From: Acidimicrobiaceae bacterium
GTDB lineage: Bacteria; Actinomycetota; Acidimicrobiia; Acidimicrobiales; Ilumatobacteraceae
DNA length: 33,200 nucleotides
Assembly (NCBI GenBank): GCA_002698945.1
Contig: NZZV01000125.1
Location: 1-33,200 of the forward strand
Direction of reading: 5' to 3'
Part shown: positions 25,552 to 32,318 of the stretch, piece after piece
Position numbering within the stretch: the first letter of the stretch is position 1
Layout of the letters: the number at the start of each line of letters is the position of its first letter
The notes under the pieces: generated by a model
What the model was told of the DNA's origin: nothing
Database searches by the model: none
Seen by the model: the letters and a program-made list of their open reading frames with translations, nothing else
Translations under genes and position numbers: made by a program

Positions 25552-26613
25552 GTGACCCAGCGCAGCGCGAACGTGATCGGCCTCGGCCTCATCGGAGGTT
25601 CGATCGCGGTCGGGCTGCGCCAACGCGGCTGGCGGGTCCACGGCGAGGACGCCCGGGACGGCACCGAGCAGCGGGCGATCGAGCAGGGGGTCGTCGACCG
25701 AGCCGGGCTCGACCCCGACGCCGACATCACCTTCGTGGCGGTGCCGGTGCTCTCCGTCGTCGAGCAGGTGGAGCGGGCGCTCACCACGACGACGGGTGTC
25801 GTCACCGACGTCGGATCGGTCAAGACCACCGTCAGTGAGCAGATCGCCGATCCCCGCTTCGTCGGGAGCCACCCGATGGCCGGCAGCGAACTCGACGGGC
25901 TCGACGGCGCCGATGCCGAGATGTTCAACGGCGCCGTGTGGGTCGTCACGCCGACGCCGGTGACCGACGACGTGACGCTGGCACGGGTCACCGGGGTCCT
26001 CCGCGAGCTCGGCGCCGAGGTGGTCGCCCTCAGCCCACACCACCACGATCAGGTCGTCGCCGTGGTCAGCCATGTGCCGCATCTCGCAGCTGCGACCCTG
26101 ATGCGGCTCGCCGTCGATCGCGCCGAGGAGCACGCGCCACTGTTGCGGCTGGCCGCCGGCGGGTTCCGCGACATGACCCGCATCGCGTCGGGTCGACCCG
26201 ACATCTGGCTCGACATCTGTGCCGAGAACCGTACGGCGATCGTCGCGGCGCTCGATGAGCTGATCGAGGGACTCGCGTCGATGCGCGACACCGTGGCGTC
26301 GGACGACCGCGACACCCTGCTTCGCACACTCGCCGGCGCCCGCGAGGCGCGGACGAATCTGCCCGGGCGTGTCGTCCATCCCGAAGAGCTCGTCGAGGTG
26401 CGCATCCGCATCCCCGACCGTGCAGGTGCTGCGGCGGAGGTGTTCACCCTGGCTGCCGATCTGGGCGTCAACATCGCCAACTTCGAAGTCGTGCACCTGG
26501 CCGAGGGCAACCGTGGCGTCGCCGTCGTCCTGATCGACGCCGCCTCGAGCGACGTGTTCCGCGGCGGCCTGATCGCACGCGGTTTCAAGCCGTCCATCAC
26601 GGCGCTGTCATGA
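25552..26613 (+). CDS. tyrA: Prephenate dehydrogenase with C-terminal ACT-like domain
   Basis: A 353-residue NAD(P)-dependent enzyme of tyrosine synthesis that oxidatively decarboxylates prephenate to 4-hydroxyphenylpyruvate. The Rossmann motif is VIGLGLIGGSIA (8-19), followed by VTDVGSVK and the substrate-binding GSHPMAGSELDG. SHVPHLAAATLM and the helical dimer domain come next. The last 75 residues (EVRIRIPDRAGAAAEVFTLAADLGVNIANFEVVH, read in parts as RIPDRAGAAAEV and LGVNIANFEV) look like an ACT domain, which would allow feedback control by tyrosine. It overlaps aroA by 4 nt (ATGA), so shikimate and tyrosine steps are coupled. Confidence 0.92.
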   Translation: MTQRSANVIGLGLIGGSIAVGLRQRGWRVHGEDARDGTEQRAIEQGVVDRAGLDPDADITFVAVPVLSVVEQVERALTTTTGVVTDVGSVKTTVSEQIADPRFVGSHPMAGSELDGLDGADAEMFNGAVWVVTPTPVTDDVTLARVTGVLRELGAEVVALSPHHHDQVVAVVSHVPHLAAATLMRLAVDRAEEHAPLLRLAAGGFRDMTRIASGRPDIWLDICAENRTAIVAALDELIEGLASMRDTVASDDRDTLLRTLAGAREARTNLPGRVVHPEELVEVRIRIPDRAGAAAEVFTLAADLGVNIANFEVVHLAEGNRGVAVVLIDAASSDVFRGGLIARGFKPSITALS

Positions 26614-27881
26614 ACCCGTCGCGACGCGTCGACCGGTTGGGCCGTCTGCGGGCCACGGTCGGCGTGCCAGGATCGAAGTCGATCGCCAACCGTGCGCTGG
26701 TGTGTGCGGCGCTCGCGGGCGGCACCTCGACCCTCACGAACCTGCCCGATGGGGACGACACCTCGGCCATGGCGGCTGCGCTCCGGGTCCTCGACGTACC
26801 GATCACGATCGAGGCAGGCAGGGCAGTGGTCGAGGGCGGGCGACTCGGTGACGGGGCAGTGACGGTGCATGCGGGCCTCGCCGGCACGACCTCGCGGTTC
26901 CTGCTCGCGTTGGCGTCCCTCGGCGATGCGCCGATCACGATCGACGGGGACCCGCCGCTGCGGGCGCGGCCGTTCGCGCCCCTGACCGACGCGCTGGCGC
27001 AACTGGGTGTCGACGTCGAACCGGGGGAGCGGCCCGGACACCTCCCGGTCACCGTGACCGGACCGCCGCGCAGCGGAGCGGTGTCGTTGCGTGGCGATGT
27101 GTCGAGCCAGTTCGTCTCCTCGCTGATGATGATCGGACCCTCGGTGCCCGGCGGCTTGCAGATCACCCTCACGTCGCCGCTGGTCTCGGTGCCGTACGTC
27201 GACCTGACCGCGCGCGTGATGGAGTGGTTCGGTGTCGACGGTGTGGAACGACACGGCGACAGCATCGTGGTGCCGTCGGCCGGCTATCGAGCGGCCGTCG
27301 TGACGGTCGAGCCCGACGCGTCCTCGGCCAGCTACCCACTCGCCCTCGCCGCCGTGTGTGGCGGCCGGGTGACGGTGCCGGGGCTCGGTGTGGGTGCGCT
27401 GCAGGGCGACGCACGCTTCGCCGACCTGCTCGGCGCGATGGGGTGTGCGGTGACCCGGAACCGGACGGGTGTCACGGTCGAATCGGGCGGTGTCCTGCGC
27501 GGCATCGACGTCGACATGGCCGACATCTCCGATCTCGTCCCGACGATGGCGGTCGTCGCCGCCTGCGCGTCGAGTCCCACCCGGATCCGCGGCGTCGGGT
27601 TCATCCGGGCCAAGGAGAGCGACCGGTTGGGCGACCTCAGCGCCGAACTCCGTCGGCTCGGCGTCGACGTCGACGCCGTCCAGGACGGGCTCGACATCCG
27701 CCCCTCGGCGGCCACGATCCAGGGCGGTTCGGTCGGCACCCATCACGACCACCGGCTCGCGATGGCATTCGCCGTCCTCGGCAGCCGCGTGGGCGGCGTC
27801 GAGGTGCGAGACCCCGACGTCGTCTCGAAGAGCTGGCCCGGATTCTGGCGGATGCTCGACGCCGTGGCGGGACGCCGGTGA
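26610..27881 (+). CDS. aroA: 3-phosphoshikimate 1-carboxyvinyltransferase (EPSP synthase)
   Basis: A 423-residue EPSP synthase that joins phosphoenolpyruvate to shikimate 3-phosphate. VPGSKSIANRAL contains K23, one of the PEP contacts. AGTTSRFLLALASLG corresponds to the NAGTA-RFL glyphosate/PEP loop, followed by DPPLRARPFAPLTDAL, SSQFVSSLMM and the C-terminal domain GVGFIRAKESDRL and HHDHRLAMAFAV. Whether it is glyphosate sensitive cannot be judged from these motifs alone. It starts inside the tyrA stop and its own stop overlaps the next GTG, so tyrA-aroA-HAD form a tightly coupled run. Confidence 0.95.
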   Translation: MNPSRRVDRLGRLRATVGVPGSKSIANRALVCAALAGGTSTLTNLPDGDDTSAMAAALRVLDVPITIEAGRAVVEGGRLGDGAVTVHAGLAGTTSRFLLALASLGDAPITIDGDPPLRARPFAPLTDALAQLGVDVEPGERPGHLPVTVTGPPRSGAVSLRGDVSSQFVSSLMMIGPSVPGGLQITLTSPLVSVPYVDLTARVMEWFGVDGVERHGDSIVVPSAGYRAAVVTVEPDASSASYPLALAAVCGGRVTVPGLGVGALQGDARFADLLGAMGCAVTRNRTGVTVESGGVLRGIDVDMADISDLVPTMAVVAACASSPTRIRGVGFIRAKESDRLGDLSAELRRLGVDVDAVQDGLDIRPSAATIQGGSVGTHHDHRLAMAFAVLGSRVGGVEVRDPDVVSKSWPGFWRMLDAVAGRR

Positions 27882-28537
27882 CCACCACGACGACCACGAC
27901 CACGACCACGACCGCGTCCACGACCGTCGCCGCGTTCGACTTCGACGAGACGCTCACGACCCGCGACACCGTCGTGCCGTTCCTCCGTCTGCTCGCGTCG
28001 CGTCGCCGGCTCGGCACCGGGATCGCGATGCGAAGTGTGCGCACGTTCCAGGCCCTGGCCCGGCGTGACCGACACCTGCTCCGATCGGTGGTGACCGAGG
28101 TGGTGTTCACCGGCCGTCCGATCGACGAGGTGGAGCGACTCGCCGCCGACCACGGGCGACGGATCGCCGAGGCGCTCCTGCGGGCCGACACCGTCGACCG
28201 ATTGGGTTGGCACCTGTCACAGGGACACCTCGTCGTGATCGTGTCGGCGTCGTACGAGCAGTACCTCGGGGTCGTCGCGACCCACCTCGGCATCGACGGT
28301 GTCGTCGCGACCCGCCTCGACGTCGTCGACGGCCGCTGTACCGGACGCCTCGACGGACCGAACTGCCGCGGACCGGAGAAGGTCCGTCGACTCGAGGCGT
28401 GGCTGTCGGAGCGCGGGCTGCAGCGTGAGGCGATCACGCTGTGGGCCTACGGCGACTCGGTCGGAGATCGCGAACTCCTGGCGTGGGCCGACCATCCCGT
28501 CTGGGTGACCGAACCGCTGGCTAGCGTGTCGCCCTGA
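27878..28537 (+). CDS. HAD-IB family phosphatase; candidate DPPR phosphatase
   Basis: A 219-residue HAD subfamily IB phosphatase (SerB/CicA-like). After an N-terminal run of 11 threonines come FDFDETLTTRDT (D21 nucleophile, D23), motif II VIVSASYEQYL, a lysine in GPEKVRRLEAWL and motif IV YGDSVGDRELL. The start GTG 27878 overlaps the aroA stop by 4 nt. Only 6 nt separate it from the UbiA-type prenyltransferase gene. Decaprenylphosphoryl-5-phosphoribose made by that enzyme must lose its 5-phosphate before DprE1 acts, and this is the only phosphatase in the cluster. That assignment is inference; a phosphoserine phosphatase-like role is the alternative. Confidence 0.83.
   Translation: MTTTTTTTTTTTASTTVAAFDFDETLTTRDTVVPFLRLLASRRRLGTGIAMRSVRTFQALARRDRHLLRSVVTEVVFTGRPIDEVERLAADHGRRIAEALLRADTVDRLGWHLSQGHLVVIVSASYEQYLGVVATHLGIDGVVATRLDVVDGRCTGRLDGPNCRGPEKVRRLEAWLSERGLQREAITLWAYGDSVGDRELLAWADHPVWVTEPLASVSP
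27890..27913 (+). repeat. ACGACC hexanucleotide repeat encoding poly-threonine
   Basis: Four perfect ACGACC units lie inside a run of 11 threonine codons (27881-27913) right after the GTG start of the HAD-IB gene. The unit is a multiple of three, so copy-number change would alter tail length without a frameshift. Confidence 0.85.
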
Positions 28538-28543
28538 TTCGCC

Positions 28544-29410
28544 ATGCCACCGCTGCTCCGAAGTGCCCGCCCGCGCCAATGGGTCAAGAACGTCCTCGTC
28601 TTCGCCGCTCCGGGCGCCGCGGGCGTGCTCGACGTGCCGGACCAGCTCGGCAAGACCTTGCTGGCCTTCGTCGCGTTCTGCCTGGCAGCCAGTGGCACGT
28701 ACTTCTGGAACGACGTGCTCGACGTCGAAGCCGACCGGGCTCATCCGACCAAGTCGCGTCGCCCGATCGCCACGGGCGAGGTGTCGTTGGCGCTCGGACG
28801 CACGATGGGTGTCGTGCTCCCGGCCCTCGCGCTCGGCGTGATGGCCCTCACCGGGAGCTGGAAGGCCGTGCTGGCGGTCGCCACCTACCTCGCGATCACG
28901 CTCAGCTACAGCGCCGTCTGGAAGCACATCGCCGTGCTCGACCTGATCGCGATCGCCTCGGGCTTCGTGCTGCGCGCCGCCGGCGGTGCCTACGCGGTCG
29001 ACGTGCCGATGTCGAGCTGGTTCGTCCTCGTCACGACGTTCGGCTCACTGTTCATCGTGACCGGCAAGCGGTATGCCGAGGCCCGCGAGCTCGGCGACGG
29101 TGCCGTCGCGATCCGCTCGACGCTCGGTGAGTACAGCGAGCGCTATCTCAGCTTCGTGCTCGCGGTGAGTTGCGGCGGTGCACTCGTCAGCTACTGCGTC
29201 TGGGCGTTCGAGACCAAGGAGATCGCCGCCTCGGATCTGCCGTACTACGAACTCTCGATCGTCCCCATGTTGGCCGCGTTCCTCCGGTACGCGCTCGTGC
29301 TCGATCAGGGGCACGGCGCTGCGCCGGAAGAAGTCTTCTCCAACGATCGCGTGCTCCAGCTGCTCGGTGTGGCCTGGGTGATCGTCTTCGGTCTGGCGGT
29401 GTACACGTGA
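28544..29410 (+). CDS. UbiA-type decaprenyl-phosphate phosphoribosyltransferase
   Basis: A 288-residue polytopic UbiA-superfamily enzyme with about nine hydrophobic helices. RPRQWVKNVLVF at 9-20 is typical of the DPPR synthase branch (Rv3806c in M. tuberculosis). The metal-diphosphate motif NDVLDVEADR (56-65) and the second loop DLIAIASGFVLRAAGG are intact. The enzyme transfers 5-phosphoribose from PRPP to polyprenyl phosphate at the membrane, the committed step to the arabinose donor. Co-location with DprE1 and DprE2 supports this over quinone or heme roles. It overlaps the methyltransferase gene by 4 nt. Confidence 0.9.
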   Translation: MPPLLRSARPRQWVKNVLVFAAPGAAGVLDVPDQLGKTLLAFVAFCLAASGTYFWNDVLDVEADRAHPTKSRRPIATGEVSLALGRTMGVVLPALALGVMALTGSWKAVLAVATYLAITLSYSAVWKHIAVLDLIAIASGFVLRAAGGAYAVDVPMSSWFVLVTTFGSLFIVTGKRYAEARELGDGAVAIRSTLGEYSERYLSFVLAVSCGGALVSYCVWAFETKEIAASDLPYYELSIVPMLAAFLRYALVLDQGHGAAPEEVFSNDRVLQLLGVAWVIVFGLAVYT

Positions 29411-30114
29411 ACCGGTTCGACGCTGCATGGGCGGCAGTGGCCGACGTCGACGGCTGGATGACCGAGGGCCAGGCGCGAGCCTTGTACGACGCCGCAGCGT
29501 CGTGTCCGGACGACGGTACGGTCGTCGAGATCGGGTCGTTCCAGGGTCGCTCCACCATCGTCCTGGCCACCGCCGCACCGCCGGGCGCCCAGGTGGTGGC
29601 GATCGATCCGCACGCCGGTAACGACCGTGGACCACAGGAGATCGACGGGTTCGCCGACGACGCTGCGAGCGATCACGCACGCTTCAACGCCAACCTCGAA
29701 CGTGCCGGAGTGCGCGAACGTGTTCGGCACCTTCGCTGCTTCTCCGACGACGCACTCGCCGAGGTGGACACCGTCGACGTGCTCTACATCGACGGCGCAC
29801 ACCGCTACGCCCCGGCGCGGGACGACATCCGCCAGTGGGGCGCCAAGGTCGTGGACGGCGGCGCGATGCTGATCCACGACAGCTTCTCGAGCATCGGCGT
29901 CACCGGTGCGATCGTGCGCGAGCTCGTCTGGTCGTCGAAGTGGCGATACGTCGGTCGCTCACGCTCGCTCGCCATCTACCGAGCCGAGCCGAGCTCGACC
30001 CGATGGTCGAGCGCCGCCCGGCAGATCGCTCAGCTCCCGTGGTTCGCGAAGAACGTCGGGCTGAAAGTGCTGATCAGCGCCAAGTTCCTGCGCGGACGCG
30101 AGTGGCCGTATTGA
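29407..30114 (+). CDS. Class I SAM-dependent methyltransferase (Methyltransf_24 type)
   Basis: A 235-residue cytosolic protein with the SAM-binding motif VVEIGSFQGRST (39-50), motif II VVAIDPHAG and the acidic post-motif VDVLYIDGAHRYAPARDDI, followed by GGAMLIHDSF. These mark the Methyltransf_24 group, often found in polysaccharide and glycopeptide gene clusters. A basic/aromatic C-terminal extension (about 195-235, with LPWFAKNVGLKVLISAKFLRG in part) may bind membrane. GTG 29407 overlaps the ubiA-type stop by 4 nt. Its place inside an arabinose-donor cluster suggests methylation of a lipid-linked sugar or glycan, which is inference. Confidence 0.8.
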   Translation: MNRFDAAWAAVADVDGWMTEGQARALYDAAASCPDDGTVVEIGSFQGRSTIVLATAAPPGAQVVAIDPHAGNDRGPQEIDGFADDAASDHARFNANLERAGVRERVRHLRCFSDDALAEVDTVDVLYIDGAHRYAPARDDIRQWGAKVVDGGAMLIHDSFSSIGVTGAIVRELVWSSKWRYVGRSRSLAIYRAEPSSTRWSSAARQIAQLPWFAKNVGLKVLISAKFLRGREWPY

Positions 30115-30138
30115 ATGATCCGGTCGGCGGGTCACCGG

Positions 30139-30144
30139 TAACCT
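30139..30144 (+). promoter_or_regulatory. -10 hexamer TAACCT, leaderless start of dprE1
   Basis: TAACCT is followed by 8 nt and ATG 30153, with no ribosome binding site. It implies that dprE1-dprE2 can be transcribed separately from the upstream genes. Confidence 0.5.
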
Positions 30145-30152
30145 CGACCCCG

Positions 30153-31523
30153 ATGGACGCCAACGACCCTGCACCGGCTCCCCGGGTCGAGCTGACCGGA
30201 TTCGGTCTCACCAATCCGTCCGCGGCGTCCCTGGTGGAGATCGACGTTGCGACGGCGGCGGCGGCGATCAAGGACCTGCCGAGCCGCGGTGGGATCGCAC
30301 GCGGCCTGGGCCGCTCGTACGGCGACCCCGCCCAGAACGGCGGCGGCCACGTGCTCCGTCTGGCACCGGGCTCGATCGTCGTCGACGAGAGCGACCACAC
30401 GGCGACCGTCGGTGCCGGTGTGAGCATCGACGACCTGCTCCGCGTCCTCGTGCCGCGCGGCTACTTCGTCCCGGTCACGCCCGGCACCCGCTACGTGACC
30501 GTCGGGGGAGCGATCGCCAGCGACATCCACGGCAAGAACCATCACCTCGACGGTTCGTTCGGCACCCATGTCACGAACATCCGTCTGATGCTCGCCGACA
30601 CGACGATCGTCGAGATCGGACCCGATCGCGACCCGGAGCTGTTCTGGGCCACCGTCGGCGGGATGGGCCTCACCGGACTCATGCTCGACGCGACGTTCCG
30701 TCTGCTCCCGATCGAGACGAGCCGGATCTCCGTCGACACGTACCGGCTCGGGTCACTCGACGAGGTGATGACCGAGATGGTGGCGAGCGAGTCCGACTTC
30801 CGGTACTCCGTCGCCTGGCTCGATCTGCTGGCCACGGGCAGGCACGTGGGCCGCGGCGTCCTCACCAACGGCGCGCACGCGACGGCGGGCCAGCTCACGG
30901 CGGCGGAGGCGGGCGACCCGCTCGAGTACCGGGCCGATCAGCTGGCGGTCATGCCACCGCTCGTTCCGCCGAGCGGCGTCATCAACAAGCTGACGGTGAA
31001 GGCGTTCAACGAGATGTGGTACCGCAAGGCACCACGGTCCCGACGGGGCGAGCTGCAGAGCATCCCGACCTACTTCCACCCGCTCGACCTGGTGGGCCAC
31101 TGGAACCGCGTCTACGGCAGCGAAGGGTTCGTCCAGTACCAGTTCCACGTCCCCGACGATGCCGTCGACGTGATGGTCTCGATCATCCACCGCCTGGCCG
31201 CGGCGCAACTGCCGATCTTCATGACGGTGTTGAAGCGGTTCGGTCCGGGGAATCCGGCGCCGCTCAGTTTCCCGCAGTCGGGCTGGCAGCTCGCGATCGA
31301 CATCGGCGTGGCACGCCGACGAATCGGGCCGCTGCTCGGTGCGTTCGATCGGATGGTGCTCGACGCCGGCGGCCGGCACTACCTGGCCAAGGACGCGACG
31401 ATGACACCGGAGACGTTCCGCCGGGGCTACCCCCGGCTCGCCGAGTGGCAGGACATACGCGCCCGTGTCGACCCCGCAGGTGTGTGGGCCAGCGACCAGA
31501 GCCGCCGCCTGCGCATCACCTGA
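30153..31523 (+). CDS. dprE1: Decaprenylphosphoryl-beta-D-ribose 2'-oxidase DprE1
   Basis: A 456-residue FAD enzyme (GMC/VAO-type) that oxidises decaprenylphosphoryl-ribose at C2', the first half of its epimerisation to arabinose. The FAD-binding RGLGRSYGD is at 50-58, and GGAIASDIHGKNHH contains H126, the counterpart of H132 in M. tuberculosis. GGRHYLAKDATM contains K413, the counterpart of catalytic K418. GPGNPAPLSFPQSGW is nearly the mycobacterial sequence, but the following QLAID has A381 where M. tuberculosis has C387 (NVCVD), the residue trapped by benzothiazinones. ATG 30153 is supported by the -10 hexamer. Length fits the family (461 residues in M. tuberculosis). Confidence 0.92.
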   Translation: MDANDPAPAPRVELTGFGLTNPSAASLVEIDVATAAAAIKDLPSRGGIARGLGRSYGDPAQNGGGHVLRLAPGSIVVDESDHTATVGAGVSIDDLLRVLVPRGYFVPVTPGTRYVTVGGAIASDIHGKNHHLDGSFGTHVTNIRLMLADTTIVEIGPDRDPELFWATVGGMGLTGLMLDATFRLLPIETSRISVDTYRLGSLDEVMTEMVASESDFRYSVAWLDLLATGRHVGRGVLTNGAHATAGQLTAAEAGDPLEYRADQLAVMPPLVPPSGVINKLTVKAFNEMWYRKAPRSRRGELQSIPTYFHPLDLVGHWNRVYGSEGFVQYQFHVPDDAVDVMVSIIHRLAAAQLPIFMTVLKRFGPGNPAPLSFPQSGWQLAIDIGVARRRIGPLLGAFDRMVLDAGGRHYLAKDATMTPETFRRGYPRLAEWQDIRARVDPAGVWASDQSRRLRIT

Positions 31524-31562
31524 CGACGCATCACCCGAGAACCCGACCCCGCCGAGGACCCC

Positions 31563-32318
31563 ATGCAGAACGCCCTTCACGAAGCCCAGACCATCGTCGT
31601 GCTCGGAGGTACGAGCGAGATCGGGCGTGCGATCGCCGCCGAACTCGTCACACCGGCGACCCGCACGCTGGTGCTCGCGTGCCGGCGACCCGACGAGGCC
31701 AATCCGGCAGCGTTCGCCCGTGAGGGTCTGGAGGTCGTCACGACGTACTTCGACGCGGCCGCGACCGACACCCACGACCCCTTCGTGCGTGGTCTCGCCG
31801 CCGATCACGGCGATCTCGATGTCGTCGTCGTGGCATTCGGGCAACTCGGCGACCAGGCCGACTTCGACGCCGACCCGAGCGCTGCGGCCGAGGTCGTGCA
31901 CGTCAACTACACCGGTGCGGTCACCGCGTGTCTCGCCGTCGCCGGGCAGATGAAGCGCCAGGGGCACGGCCACATCGCCGTGCTCTCCAGCGTCGCCGGC
32001 GAGCGGGCCCGCGCCGCGAACTACGTCTACGGTTCGTCGAAGGCCGGACTGGACGCGTTCGCACAAGGGCTCGGCGACGCCGTCCACGGTGCGGGAGTCC
32101 GGGTCACGGTCGTTCGGCCCGGCTTCGTGCACAGTCGGATGACGAGGGGGATGAAGTCGGCTCCGTTCGCCACCACACCCCGGGTCGTCGGCGAACTCAC
32201 CGCCGAGGCGATGCGCAAGGGCAAGCACACCGTGTGGACGCCGGGCATCCTCCGGTACGTGTTCATGGTCCTGCGGCACCTGCCCCGCCCCGTCTTCCGC
32301 CGCCTCCCCCTCGGCTAG
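31563..32318 (+). CDS. dprE2: Decaprenylphosphoryl-2-keto-erythropentose reductase DprE2
   Basis: A 251-residue short-chain dehydrogenase that reduces the DprE1 product with NADH to decaprenylphosphoryl-arabinose. VVLGGTSEIGRAIA (12-25) is the cofactor loop in the DprE2 form, the catalytic set is S142/S143, Y156 and K160 (YGSSK), and VRPGFVHSRMTRGM with a C-terminal basic, membrane-leaning helix (YVFMVLRHLPRPVFRRLP) matches Rv3791. ATG 31563 follows GAGGA at 31554-31558. It lies 39 nt after dprE1. Its TAG stop overlaps the stop of the convergent membrane protein gene through a shared CTAG. Confidence 0.92.
   Translation: MQNALHEAQTIVVLGGTSEIGRAIAAELVTPATRTLVLACRRPDEANPAAFAREGLEVVTTYFDAAATDTHDPFVRGLAADHGDLDVVVVAFGQLGDQADFDADPSAAAEVVHVNYTGAVTACLAVAGQMKRQGHGHIAVLSSVAGERARAANYVYGSSKAGLDAFAQGLGDAVHGAGVRVTVVRPGFVHSRMTRGMKSAPFATTPRVVGELTAEAMRKGKHTVWTPGILRYVFMVLRHLPRPVFRRLPLG

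Noticed and set aside
26049-27752. Minus-strand open frame of about 570 codons opposite tyrA and aroA
   Set aside because: Shadow of two well-conserved enzymes. Composition is rich in Arg, His and Asp as expected from the reverse complement of GC-rich codons.
30753-32279. Minus-strand frame of about 500 codons opposite dprE1 and dprE2
   Set aside because: Both plus-strand genes have complete catalytic motifs, so this is a compositional shadow.
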